DNA of 37,215 nucleotides from Lachnospiraceae bacterium (GTDB lineage: Bacteria > Bacillota > Clostridia > Lachnospirales > Lachnospiraceae): positions 1-37,215 of the forward strand of contig JAAWEK010000029.1 of assembly GCA_022794265.1 (NCBI GenBank). Direction: 5' to 3'. A program made the position numbers and the translations under genes. Positions 18,060 to 27,358 of this stretch are shown here, piece by piece. Numbering within the stretch: position 1 is the stretch's first letter; each line of letters opens with the position of its first letter. Below the pieces are notes generated by a model. That model had not been told where the DNA came from. It searched no databases and saw only the letters and a program-made list of their open reading frames with translations.

Positions 18060-19913
18060 CTACGCAATATCCTCAAACTGGGAATTATACAGCGAAGCAT
18101 AAAATCCGCCTTTTGCAATCAATTCTTCATGATTTCCCTGTTCAATAATATCTCCGTCCTTCATTACCAGAATTACATCTGCATCCTTAATGGTAGATAA
18201 TCTGTGGGCAATCACAAAACTGGTTCTTCCACGCATCAAATTGTCCATTGCCCGCTGAATTCTGGCTTCAGTTCTGGTATCCACTGAACTGGTTGCCTCA
18301 TCCAGAATCAAAATCTTCTTATCAGCAAGAATGGCTCTGGCAATGGTAAGAAGCTGTTTCTGGCCCTGAGAAACATTGCTGGCATCCTCATTTAATTCCA
18401 TCTGATAGCCCTCTGGCAATGTCTGTATAAAATGATGGGCATGAGCTGCCTTTGCTGCAGCAATTACTTCTTCATCCGTGGCATCGATTCGTCCGTACCG
18501 GATATTTTCCATAATAGTTCCCTTAAACAACCAGGTTTCCTGAAGAACCATACCAAAATTATCTCTTAAATCACTTCGGTTAAAATCACGGATATCATTA
18601 CCTTCTATTTTAATAGATCCGCTGTTTACATCATAAAAACGCATTAATAATTTTACCATGGTGGTCTTGCCGGCACCGGTAGGTCCTACTATGGCAACGG
18701 TTTGTCCCGGCTCTACCTTACAACTGAAATCATTAATAATAATTTTATCCGGATTGTATCCGAAATGAACATTTTCAAAGGATACATTTCCTTCTACTTT
18801 ATCCAGCTTTACAGGCTTCTCGGCAATCAGTTCCTCCTCCTGTTCATCTAATAATTCAAAGACACGTTCTGCTGCTGCAACCATGGACTGGAACATATTG
18901 GATACCTGGGCAATCTGCTGGATTGGCTGGGTGAAACTCTTAACATACTGAATAAAAGACTGGATATCGCCAATCTGAATGGTTCCATTGACCGCAAGGA
19001 AGGCTCCCACAATGGCAACCGCCACATACCCCAGATTTCCCACAAATGTCATAATCGGCATCATCATACCGGATAAAAACTGGGATTTCCATGCGGATTT
19101 AAATAAGATATCATTGGTTCTGTCAAATTCCTCCAGTACAATTTCTTCCCGGTTAAAGGATTTTACAATATTATGACCACTGTATATTTCCTCTATCTGC
19201 CCATTGATTCTTCCCAGATATTTCTGCTGCGCCACAAAGTATTTTTGTGAATGTTTCACCACGACACCAATCAAGATACCTGAAACCGGAAGAATAACCA
19301 AAGCAATCAACGTCATAATCGGACTGATGCTCAGCATCATTGCCAGGATACCGATTACCATGGTCACAGAGGTAATCATCTGCGTAATACACTGATTCAG
19401 ACTCATCTGAAGAGTATCCACATCGTTTGTAATTCTGGATAAAATTTCTCCCACCGTTCTGGATTCATAATAATTAATCGGCAGGCGGTTCAGTTTTTTC
19501 GAAATCTTATCCCGCAGATTAAAACATAACTTTTGGGATACACCTGTCATCAGCCAGCCCTGTATAAAGGAAAACAACGCACTGACTGCATACAGACCGA
19601 TTAATATCAATAAAATCATTCCAATTTTATCAAAATTAATTCCTCCGGTTCCACCAATCATCCGCATTAATCCTTTGCTCAGTTCCGTAGTAGCTTTACC
19701 AAGTATCTTTGGTCCTACAATACTGAATATGGTACTGCCTATGGCAAATATTAATACAAAAACAACCGCTATCTTAAATGGTTTTATTTCACTGACCAAT
19801 TTTTTGACGGTTCCTTTAAAATCTTTCGCTTTCTCAGCTGGCACGCCAGGTCCCCCGCCCATGGGACCCCTCGGCCTGTGATGGGAACGTCCGCTTTTCT
19901 GTTCTTCACTCAT
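18060..19913 (-). CDS. ABC exporter half-transporter, catalytic-Glu subunit (second pair)
   Basis: About 617 residues. A Gly/Pro/His-rich cytoplasmic N-terminus (HHRPRGPMGGGPG) precedes six membrane helices and an ATPase with Walker A GPTGAGKTT near residue 408, a degenerate signature VSQGQ near 511, and Walker B ILDEATSSVD with catalytic Glu. It pairs with the upstream subunit that has the good signature but Asp in Walker B. Its ATG overlaps the partner's stop as TAATG, so translation is coupled, and AGGAGG precedes it. Role: probably multidrug or antimicrobial-peptide export, inferred from MarR control. Confidence 0.93.
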   Translation of the reverse strand: MSEEQKSGRSHHRPRGPMGGGPGVPAEKAKDFKGTVKKLVSEIKPFKIAVVFVLIFAIGSTIFSIVGPKILGKATTELSKGLMRMIGGTGGINFDKIGMILLILIGLYAVSALFSFIQGWLMTGVSQKLCFNLRDKISKKLNRLPINYYESRTVGEILSRITNDVDTLQMSLNQCITQMITSVTMVIGILAMMLSISPIMTLIALVILPVSGILIGVVVKHSQKYFVAQQKYLGRINGQIEEIYSGHNIVKSFNREEIVLEEFDRTNDILFKSAWKSQFLSGMMMPIMTFVGNLGYVAVAIVGAFLAVNGTIQIGDIQSFIQYVKSFTQPIQQIAQVSNMFQSMVAAAERVFELLDEQEEELIAEKPVKLDKVEGNVSFENVHFGYNPDKIIINDFSCKVEPGQTVAIVGPTGAGKTTMVKLLMRFYDVNSGSIKIEGNDIRDFNRSDLRDNFGMVLQETWLFKGTIMENIRYGRIDATDEEVIAAAKAAHAHHFIQTLPEGYQMELNEDASNVSQGQKQLLTIARAILADKKILILDEATSSVDTRTEARIQRAMDNLMRGRTSFVIAHRLSTIKDADVILVMKDGDIIEQGNHEELIAKGGFYASLYNSQFEDIA

Positions 19914-22069
19914 TATGCACGGCCTCCTTTCAGTTCTGCCTCTGATAACTGGGATTTGGCAATTTCCTGATATGATTCGCAATTCCTCAATAATTCCTCA
20001 TGAGTGCCTATTCCTGCAATCTTACCTTCATCCAGTACAATAATCTGGTCTGCATGAAGAATTGTGCTAATACGCTGTGCCACTATGATTACGGTGGCAT
20101 CCGATATGTTTTCATTCAGGGCTTTTCTCAGAATCACATCAGTTTTGTAATCCAGAGCAGAAAAACTATCGTCAAACAGGAACACTTTCGGCTTCTTTGC
20201 TATGGCCCTGGCAATGGACAGTCTCTGCTTCTGTCCGCCGGATACATTGGTACCGCCCTGGGAAATTTCAGAAGTATAACCATCCGGTTTTCCTTCAATA
20301 AATTCCGTGGCCTGTGCAATCTGCGCCGCAAGTTTCATATCCTCATCAGTAATAAAATCTCCACCAAATTTAATGTTGGATTCTATATCACCAGAAAATA
20401 ATACTCCCTTCTGTGGTACAAAGCCCAACAGACTTCTCAGCTTATGCTGTGATAACTCCCGGATATCCACGCCATCAATGGTAATCTTCCCTTCCGTTAC
20501 ATCATAAAACCTTGGAATCAGATGAATCAGCGTAGATTTACCGCAGCCGGTACTTCCTATAATGGCCGTAGTCTTTCCAGGACATGCTGTAAAACTCAGC
20601 CCCTCCAGAGCATTTTCCTCTGCTCCCGGATATTTAAAGGATACATTATCAAACTGTACGATTCCAGTTGCATTCTGCAATTTTCCGTCTGCTTCTGCAG
20701 CATTCTCAGCATCCGATATGGCGGCTTTCGTCTGAATCACTTCATCAATACGGGAAGCTGCCACGCCGGCTCTCGGAAGCATGATGGAAATCATGGTGAG
20801 CATCAGGAAAGACATAATAATCATCATTGCATAGGTTATAAACGCCATCATATCTCCCACCTGAAGATTTCCCTTGTCAATTCCTTTCGCTCCCATCCAT
20901 ACAATCAAAACCGTTATACCATTCATAATAAACATCATACATGGCATCATGAAAGTCATAACACGATTGGTAAACAGCTGGGTTTTCATTAATTCCTTAT
21001 TAGCATCGTCAAACCGTTCTTCTTCCTGTTTTTCCCTTCCAAATGCCCGGATTACCAGCACACCAGTGAGTATTTCCCTGGATACCAGATTCAGTTTATC
21101 CATCAGAGTCTGCATAACCTTAAATTTCGGCAGCGCAATAGCCATTAACAACAATACCACACCCATTATAAGCAAAACAGCCAATACAATAATCCAGTCC
21201 AGACCCGTCCGGGTGCTTAATACCTTAATGATACCGCCTATTGCCAGAACCGGCGCATACATCACCATACGAAGCATCATTACGGTAACCATCTGAACCT
21301 GCTGAATATCGTTGGTACTCCTGGTAATCAGAGAGGCTGTGGAAAATTTATCCATTTCTCCATTTGAAAAGGATACTACTTTTTTAAACACTCCTTCTCT
21401 TAAGTCCATACCGATTTTCGCTGCCACCACGGAGGATATCAGTCCCGCCAGTATAGAGGCCGCCATGGCTACTACTGCAAATCCTAACATCATCAGACCT
21501 TTTTTTATCAGGTAATCGGTCTGAATCTTATCGGTATCCATACCGATTTGTTTATATTCCTGCTTTACAAATGCAACAGCCTGGCCTTCCACCAGCATAT
21601 CGCTGTAATCTCCCATTTCCTGCTGCATCTGTTCCTTCATAGCAAGCAATTCCTCTTTGCTGATGGCGCCTGCTTCATATCCCTGTTTCATCTGCTGCAG
21701 GGAGGAGGCATCCTGGGAAAGCATATTGGATATCAGTACAACCGGTATTCCGATTATAGAATCAATTTCATCGATTTTTTTCCGGCTGTCAGTATTTCTG
21801 CTGTAAATCTCACCCTCTTTTAAATCATAACAGGAAGAAAAGATTTCCATCTCCTCCTTTGTTAGAAACAAACAGATATTATCAAAAGTTTCCCTGCTGA
21901 TCTTTTCAGGCGCAATATGCTCAATACCCCCGCCGGTAATGCCCACATCTACAATATCTGCCGTATAGGACGGTAATTCCAGGTCACAGTACGCCTGAAC
22001 AATCAAAAGCATGATTATAACCAAAATCATTCCTATATGGCTTTTCCAGTACTTAAATAATTTAGACAT
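19913..22069 (-). CDS. ABC exporter half-transporter, degenerate-site subunit (second pair)
   Basis: 718 residues, about 130 longer than usual. The extra length is a soluble insert between the first two helices (about residues 35-180, with KEEMEIFSSCYDLKEGEIY and a Met/Gln/Glu-rich helical part), predicted to lie outside the membrane. The ATPase has Walker A GSTGCGKST near residue 504, VSGGQ near 606, and Walker B VFLFDDSFSALD with Asp in place of Glu. Such TM1-TM2 inserts occur in clostridial MarR-linked exporters. It overlaps the MarR gene by eight bases and is preceded by AGGAG. Confidence 0.92.
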   Translation of the reverse strand: MSKLFKYWKSHIGMILVIIMLLIVQAYCDLELPSYTADIVDVGITGGGIEHIAPEKISRETFDNICLFLTKEEMEIFSSCYDLKEGEIYSRNTDSRKKIDEIDSIIGIPVVLISNMLSQDASSLQQMKQGYEAGAISKEELLAMKEQMQQEMGDYSDMLVEGQAVAFVKQEYKQIGMDTDKIQTDYLIKKGLMMLGFAVVAMAASILAGLISSVVAAKIGMDLREGVFKKVVSFSNGEMDKFSTASLITRSTNDIQQVQMVTVMMLRMVMYAPVLAIGGIIKVLSTRTGLDWIIVLAVLLIMGVVLLLMAIALPKFKVMQTLMDKLNLVSREILTGVLVIRAFGREKQEEERFDDANKELMKTQLFTNRVMTFMMPCMMFIMNGITVLIVWMGAKGIDKGNLQVGDMMAFITYAMMIIMSFLMLTMISIMLPRAGVAASRIDEVIQTKAAISDAENAAEADGKLQNATGIVQFDNVSFKYPGAEENALEGLSFTACPGKTTAIIGSTGCGKSTLIHLIPRFYDVTEGKITIDGVDIRELSQHKLRSLLGFVPQKGVLFSGDIESNIKFGGDFITDEDMKLAAQIAQATEFIEGKPDGYTSEISQGGTNVSGGQKQRLSIARAIAKKPKVFLFDDSFSALDYKTDVILRKALNENISDATVIIVAQRISTILHADQIIVLDEGKIAGIGTHEELLRNCESYQEIAKSQLSEAELKGGRA

Positions 22070-22562
22070 TCGGATTCTCCTTTCGTTTTAATAATTCTTC
22101 TTCCATAATATCGGTTGACATATTAAATAATTCTATTAATTTTTTTACATTGTCCACACCCATACGGATAATCACACTATCAACAAAGGCATCCATCTCC
22201 TGTTGTGCCTGAATCCGTACTTCTTTCCCCTTTTCCGTGGCATATACAAACGTATTCCTGCGATTATTCTCATCAATTTCCCGTCTGATATACCCTTTTT
22301 CTTCCATATTTTTTAACATTCTGGATGCCTGCGGCATGGAGACATGAATCATATCGGCCAGTACCGATACATACATTCCGCTTCCGTATTTCAGCCCCTT
22401 TGTATTTAATACCTCTAAAACAAAATATTCTCTTTGAGTAATTCCGCCACACAATAAACTTTTAACGATTTTTTTCATTCTGACAGATGACAGAATCAGT
22501 TCTTCCTTCAACTGTTCTCTGTCAATATGACCTGTGGCAGTTCTACCCGTCTCTGAATCCAA
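22062..22562 (-). CDS. MarR-family transcriptional repressor
   Basis: 166 residues with the MarR winged helix: YFVLEVLNTKG, then helix-turn-helix VLADMIHVSMPQASRMLKNMEEKGYI and the wing RREIDENNRRNTFVYATEKG. The start is TTG at 22562, since the next Met lies well inside the domain; GGTGG is upstream. It heads the ABC exporter operon and two overlapping palindromes (22590-22611) lie in its promoter, fitting autorepression relieved by a transported ligand. Confidence 0.9.
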   Translation of the reverse strand: MDSETGRTATGHIDREQLKEELILSSVRMKKIVKSLLCGGITQREYFVLEVLNTKGLKYGSGMYVSVLADMIHVSMPQASRMLKNMEEKGYIRREIDENNRRNTFVYATEKGKEVRIQAQQEMDAFVDSVIIRMGVDNVKKLIELFNMSTDIMEEELLKRKENPNV

Positions 22563-22589
22563 TTTTATGCCACCACCTTTATACTATAT

Positions 22590-22611
22590 TTAACAGTGTT
22601 AATAATTAACA
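22590..22611. promoter_or_regulatory. Double-palindrome operator of the MarR/ABC operon
   Basis: Two overlapping perfect palindromes: TTAACAGTGTTAA (22590-22602) and TGTTAATAATTAACA (22597-22611), sharing a TGTTAA half-site. They sit 28 to 49 bases before the MarR start codon, where the promoter must be. The spacing would place two dimers on overlapping or opposite faces. Binding by this MarR protein is inferred. Confidence 0.72.
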
Positions 22612-22778
22612 TCGCCAATTATAATTCCATTAATAGGAATAGTCAACATTCGTTTTATTAACTTTTTATAAATATAATTAATATTTTTGTTCAATATTTA
22701 CAAATTTATTGTTTCTTGTTATGATTATCAGCGAATAATTATCCATTTTACGGCAAATTGTAAAAAATTTCTAAAAAA

Positions 22779-22820
22779 TGACAATTGTCACTACAAAAAT
22801 GGAAATAAAAACAATATAAT
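22779..22820 (+). promoter_or_regulatory. Palindrome and -10 box before the MacB-type gene
   Basis: A perfect 12-bp palindrome TGACAATTGTCA (22779-22790) lies 24 bp upstream of a perfect TATAAT (22815-22820), which is about 44 bases before the ATG. The palindrome could be an operator or could supply TTGTCA, although that spacing is too long for a standard -35. The rest of 22621-22863 holds no gene. Confidence 0.5.
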
Positions 22821-22863
22821 CTAAAATCAAAAACAGGTAATAAAAAAGAAAAGAGGAAATAAT

Positions 22864-25359
22864 ATGCTTAAACTACAGGATATTGTTAAAGAGTATTCGT
22901 CCGGCGACACTGTCGTACATGCTCTGAAAGGAATCAATCTGGAATTCCGGGAACATGAATTTGTTTCTATCCTCGGCCAGTCCGGCTGTGGAAAAACCAC
23001 TATGCTCAATATTATCGGTGGACTGGACCGCTATACCAGCGGCGACCTGACCATTGACGGAATATCCACAAAAAAATATAAGGATAAGGACTGGGATGCC
23101 TACCGGAATCACAAGATTGGTTTTGTCTTCCAGAATTACAATCTGATTCCTCATCAAACCGTGCTGTCAAATGTCGAACTGGCCCTGACCCTTTCCGGTG
23201 TTTCAAAAGCCGAACGCAGACGGCGTGCCATCGATGTGCTGAATCAGGTTGGATTGGGTGATCAGTTACATAAAAAGCCGAATCAGATGTCCGGTGGTCA
23301 GATGCAGCGTGTTGCCATTGCCAGGGCCCTGATTAACAACCCTGAAATCTTACTGGCAGATGAACCTACCGGCGCTTTGGATTCCGAAACCAGTGTTCAG
23401 ATTATGGAAATCTTAAAAAATATTTCCAAAGATAAACTGATTATCATGGTCACCCATAATCCGGAACTGGCAGCAAAATATTCATCCAGAATCATCCGTT
23501 TGCTGGACGGAACGGTCATCGATGACAGTAATCCTTTTAAGTCTTCTGAATCCGAACCGGAAACGAAAGAAAAAACTGCAACTGCCGAAAAGAAACCGAA
23601 AAACAGCAAAAATAAATTAAAAACTTCCATGTCTATGCTGACAGCACTTTCTCTAAGTCTGAACAACCTGATGACCAAGAAAGCCAGAACTTTTATGACT
23701 GCATTTGCCGGCAGTATCGGTATCATAGGTATTGCCCTGATACTTTCCCTGTCCAGCGGTATGCAAAATTATATTGACAGTGTGGAGCAGGATACCCTAT
23801 CCAGTTATCCTCTTACGATTGAGAAAACCACTATGGATTTAAGCTTTTTTTTCACCAATCCACACAAGAAAGACGATGGAATCATTTATGAACCGGACCG
23901 GATTTACTCAAATAATATGATGAGTTCCATGATGGATTCCATGCTGAATTCTATCAGTGTCAATGATTTAAAAGGCTTTAAAACTTTTCTTGATAACCCG
24001 GAAAACAAAGTTCTGGAATTGAGTAATGACATTCAATATGGTTATGACATAGACTTGATGGTTTACCGAAATGATATGGAAAAGGGTATTTTCCAGGTAA
24101 ATCCAAGCAGCGTTATGGCTGAGCTTTATGGCAGTGAAGAAATGGGTTCTCAGATATCTTCCATGATGCAGACAGATATCTGGACCGAAATGCTGAACAA
24201 TGAAAAACTTATTTCTTCCCAGTATGATGTGGTAGCCGGCCGTATGCCTCAGAATTATGACGAAGTGGTAGTTGTGGTGAACGAAGATAATACCATTTCC
24301 GAATATTCCTTATATGCTCTGGGTCTGCTGGACCTTACGGAATTCAAAAAAATGTTTGCCCAAATGCAGCAGGGCGAATTGCCGGATAATACATTGTCAA
24401 AGGAACAAATCAGTTATTCTTATGATGATTTATTATCCCAGCATTATAAGCTTATTATAAATACGGATATTTACACAGAAGAAAACGGTATCTGGACGAA
24501 CCGTTCCACTGATAATGATTATATGAAGAATCTGCTTCAGAATTCCATTGATATTAAAGTGGTGGGTATTATCCGTCCAAATAAGGATGCATCTGTGACT
24601 TCCATCAACGGAACCATTGCTTATACCAACGAACTGACCAACTACGTAATTGGTAAAATAAATGAAAGCGCCATTGTAAAACAGCAGACTGCAAATCCGC
24701 AGATTAATGTATTTACCGGACAGGCGTTTACTGATACCACATATGAAAATAATCTTTTAACCCTGGGTGCAGCTGATTTATCAAATCCTTCCACTATCAA
24801 CATTTATGCCAAAGATTTTGAATCCAAAGAAAAACTGACGGATATCATTGACAAATATAATGACGATATGGAAGCCGCCGGACAGGAGGATAAGGTTATC
24901 CAATATACGGATTATGTAGGTCTTATGATGTCTTCTGTCAGCGATGTTATCAATGCCATTAGTTACGTATTGATTGCTTTTGTGGCAATATCCCTGGTAG
25001 TTTCTTCTATTATGATTGGTATCATTACTTACATCTCTGTACTGGAAAGAACAAAAGAAATTGGTATCTTACGAAGCATTGGCGCTTCCAAACGTGATAT
25101 TTCCCACGTATTTAATGCCGAAACCTTAATCGTGGGCTTTGTTGCTGGCGCTTTGGGAATTATCATAACCATACTGCTGAATATTCCTATTAATATTATT
25201 ATTGAATCCATTGCAGATATCTCGGGAGTTGCCTCCCTGCCGGCAGGTGGTGCCGTCATTCTGGTAATCATCAGTATGCTGCTTACCTTTATCGCCGGAT
25301 TAATTCCGTCCCGGGTAGCTGCAAAGAAAGATCCGGTGATTGCACTTCGCTCGGAATAG
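22864..25359 (+). CDS. MacB/FtsX-type ABC transporter, ATPase-permease fusion
   Basis: 831 residues. The N-terminal ATPase has Walker A GQSGCGKTT (38-46), signature MSGGQ (142-146) and Walker B EILLADEPTG (161-170). A Lys/Glu-rich linker (about 225-255) leads to the first helix (MTAFAGSIGIIGIALILSL), a large extracytoplasmic domain (about 305-690), then three C-terminal helices of the FtsX type, ending VAAKKDPVIALRSE. Type VII ABC proteins use this build to move or signal about peptides, lipoproteins or antibiotics at the outer face; the substrate here is unknown. GAGG precedes the ATG. It is a single-gene unit with its own terminator, transcribed away from the MarR/ABC operon. Confidence 0.92.
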   Translation: MLKLQDIVKEYSSGDTVVHALKGINLEFREHEFVSILGQSGCGKTTMLNIIGGLDRYTSGDLTIDGISTKKYKDKDWDAYRNHKIGFVFQNYNLIPHQTVLSNVELALTLSGVSKAERRRRAIDVLNQVGLGDQLHKKPNQMSGGQMQRVAIARALINNPEILLADEPTGALDSETSVQIMEILKNISKDKLIIMVTHNPELAAKYSSRIIRLLDGTVIDDSNPFKSSESEPETKEKTATAEKKPKNSKNKLKTSMSMLTALSLSLNNLMTKKARTFMTAFAGSIGIIGIALILSLSSGMQNYIDSVEQDTLSSYPLTIEKTTMDLSFFFTNPHKKDDGIIYEPDRIYSNNMMSSMMDSMLNSISVNDLKGFKTFLDNPENKVLELSNDIQYGYDIDLMVYRNDMEKGIFQVNPSSVMAELYGSEEMGSQISSMMQTDIWTEMLNNEKLISSQYDVVAGRMPQNYDEVVVVVNEDNTISEYSLYALGLLDLTEFKKMFAQMQQGELPDNTLSKEQISYSYDDLLSQHYKLIINTDIYTEENGIWTNRSTDNDYMKNLLQNSIDIKVVGIIRPNKDASVTSINGTIAYTNELTNYVIGKINESAIVKQQTANPQINVFTGQAFTDTTYENNLLTLGAADLSNPSTINIYAKDFESKEKLTDIIDKYNDDMEAAGQEDKVIQYTDYVGLMMSSVSDVINAISYVLIAFVAISLVVSSIMIGIITYISVLERTKEIGILRSIGASKRDISHVFNAETLIVGFVAGALGIIITILLNIPINIIIESIADISGVASLPAGGAVILVIISMLLTFIAGLIPSRVAAKKDPVIALRSE

Positions 25360-25400
25360 ACTGTCAATTGAGAACAGATGATAATATATTTTTAAATATT

Positions 25401-25438
25401 AACTCCGTAAATCTGGGAATTCCCGGATTTGCGGAGTT
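25401..25438 (+). terminator. Intrinsic terminator of the MacB-type gene
   Basis: A 17-bp inverted repeat (AACTCCGTAAATCTGGG and its near-perfect complement) with a 4-base loop lies about 40 bases after the stop codon; ATTTATTA follows. The T run is interrupted but the stem is strong. Confidence 0.85.
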
Positions 25439-25549
25439 ATTTATTATAAATGCAGTCTGTTTCTATTCAATAGAGTCTTTGAAACTTTTTCTGTAAATTA
25501 GAGAAATAGATGGTCTTTTAATTTAAAAAATCATAGGAGACCTTTTATT

Positions 25550-25663
25550 ATGGCAAGAGAAAATTCATCCATTTGTCAAAATGAAAATGGACACTATCAT
25601 ATTCCCAGCAGATATCTCATCTGCGTTTGCCGGAACGGTATAAATCTACCAGCTGCTGTTTGA
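25550..25663 (+). CDS. Small ORF, 37 residues, unrecognised
   Basis: AGGAG lies nine bases upstream of an ATG opening a 37-codon ORF: MARENSSICQNENGHYHIPS then a Cys-containing end (LICVCRNG) and LPAAV. It may be the 5' stump of a longer gene cut off where the AT-rich antiporter region begins, since the composition changes nearby. A 37-codon ORF on the opposite strand (beginning MTETKQRRKPHKYTDNQ just after the antiporter stop) overlaps it; at most one is likely real. No other gene is seen in 25440-25712. Confidence 0.4.
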   Translation: MARENSSICQNENGHYHIPSRYLICVCRNGINLPAAV

Positions 25664-25712
25664 TTATCAGTATACTTGTGTGGTTTTCTTCTCTGTTTTG
25701 TTTCGGTCATAT

Positions 25713-26920
25713 TCATTCTGTTTTCTCTTCTTTCTCCAACAAATGTTGGTATGTCATATCAATGCCAAATGCGCCTAATGGAGCTGTAATTATGATTGAC
25801 AATACGGCTACCGATAACACAAGATTTCCGCAAGGCAGACCTAAAGACAATGGTACTGAACCAATAGCGGCTTGAACTGTTGCCTTTGGCAGATAGGCAA
25901 TGACACAAAATATCTTTTCTTTTAAGTTGAGTTTTGTACCTATTAAGCACAGACAAACACCAACAGAACGAAATATAAGTGCAATAATAATTATGAGAAC
26001 GGCACCAAATCCGGCTTCCAAAGTATAACGTATATCAACTGCCGCCCCTACAAGCACAAATAGAATAACTTCAGCGGCAATCCACAGTTTGCCAAATTTT
26101 TCAGAAAGACGAGCCGAAACCGAAACAACACTCTTTAACCGTAACATACAAGCCATACTCATAACTGCAAGAAGTCCCGAAACAGGAATAACATTTTTTA
26201 ACCATTCTTCTAAAGCAATCAACAGAAAAGCTGTTCCCAAAACAATAATAACTTTCATACTGTTGCGTACATAATGCCTGTTTGCATATTTTGCTTCAAA
26301 ATAAGCAGATAGAAAAACCCCCACAACTGCCCCTATGAATATGCCTAAAATAATCGAAATGGGAATGGTGATAAAGTCCATAATATTTATTGAGTTTCCT
26401 TGTGCCATTCCGATAAAAGTTGAGAACAGTACAATGACAAAGACATCATCTAAGGAGGCTCCTGTTAAAATAAGCTGCGGAATACCTTTTTTTGTTCCAT
26501 ATTTTGTTTCCATAAGCTGCACCATTCTAGGCACAATAACTGCCGGAGATACGGCAGCAAGAACAGCCCCCATAATAGCTGCATCAATCAGTGTTATTTT
26601 AAAAATAGATGGTGCAAACAAGACAAATGCCAGTATCTCAAAAACTGCGGGTAAAAAGGACATTAGTATTACCGGACATCCTACTTTTTTAAGTCACTGA
26701 TATTTAGGGATAATCCGGCTTTAATCAAAATAATTACTAATGCCATTTGCCGCAAATCAGCAGATATACCCAAAATGGAAGCGTCTAAAAGATTAAGTGC
26801 ATACTGTCCTAAAATAATTCCCGTAACCAACATACCAATAATACGGGGAAATTTCATTTTTTGACAAATGGAAGCCATAGCAAGACCAACGAGAAAAATT
26901 AATGCAAATGATGTCAACAT
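25713..26920 (-). CDS. Cation:proton antiporter, frame broken at a slippery site
   Basis: The gene is read in two frames. The first (26920 to 26681, 79 residues) starts MLTSFALIFLVGLAMASICQ and ends ...LSLNISDLKK. The second (to 25713) continues VGCPVILMSFLPAVFEILAF. Joined, they give about 401 residues with some twelve helices, LTGASLDDVFVIVLFST and a helix with SPAVIVPRM, as in the PF00999 Na+/H+ exchanger family. The junction is A AAA AAG followed by TAG: a -1 slip gives DLKKVGCP, and a one-base loss in an A7 run would look the same. A probable fluoride riboswitch lies just upstream, so the physiological trigger may be fluoride. AGGA precedes the ATG. AT-rich relative to genes before 25 kb. 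Confidence 0.82.
26684..26690 (-). other. A AAA AAG slippery heptamer before a stop codon
   Basis: In the zero frame of the antiporter the codons are TTA AAA AAG TAG, so the heptamer A AAA AAG is in the register needed for tandem -1 slippage, as in E. coli dnaX. The stop (26683-26681) follows immediately. No clear upstream Shine-Dalgarno stimulator or strong downstream stem was found by eye. Confidence 0.5.
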
Positions 26921-26942
26921 AAATAATCCTCATTTTAAACAT

Positions 26943-27035
26943 AAAAAAGCTAATGCCTTTCTGCGATAATGATAATCACAGAAATCATCAGCTTAAAAAA
27001 GCAATTTTGATTTCCTATGGGAGAACTTCATTCCC
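26943..27035 (-). promoter_or_regulatory. Probable fluoride (crcB-motif) riboswitch with terminator
   Basis: On the minus strand the RNA starts GGGAATGAAGTTCTCCC, close to the crcB consensus GGnGAUGGnGUUCnCC; later GCTTTTTTAAGCTGATG matches the GCU...AGCUGAUG stem, and GATTTC can pair with GAAGTT in the first loop as the pseudoknot requires. The 3' aptamer strand (AGCTGATGATTTCTGTG) is also the 5' strand of a hairpin ending CATTAGC followed by T6, so ligand binding would prevent termination. It ends 22 bases before the antiporter ATG. The linker between the first stem and the third is longer than usual. Call rests on recalled consensus. Confidence 0.75.
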
Positions 27036-27043
27036 TTTCTTGC

Positions 27044-27072
27044 ACTTTAACAAAAAAACAGAAAAATGTCAA
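27044..27072 (-). promoter_or_regulatory. Promoter of the riboswitch/antiporter transcript
   Basis: Perfect -35 TTGACA (27067-27072), 17-bp spacer, -10 TAAAGT (27044-27049). The predicted start, near 27037, is at the first G's of the aptamer, which supports the riboswitch call. Confidence 0.8.
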
Positions 27073-27358
27073 TGCTTGTAATGGTAATTCTACAGATGCT
27101 GAAAAAGTCCTTAACAAATTGCAACAGATGTTGGATTTAAATACATCTTATGTTTCTATTCAATGTATTCATCCAGCTTTTCTCTAGCAGCAATCATTCA
27201 TTTAAATACATCTTAACAAAGTAATTCTAACAAAGCCTCATTTTACAGGTATTTCAGCAATTTATTGTCACTATATTGTTGCTAATTATATATAACTATC
27301 TACTACTTTTTAATACTTATTACTATTACAAAGCAATAATAACTAAATAAAAAAATGA

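Noticed and set aside
25458-27164. Identical 14-mers TGTTTCTATTCAAT at 25458-25471 and 27151-27164 flanking the antiporter, as possible attachment sites
   Set aside because: In AT-rich DNA of this length a few 14-base matches are expected by chance, and no integrase is present.
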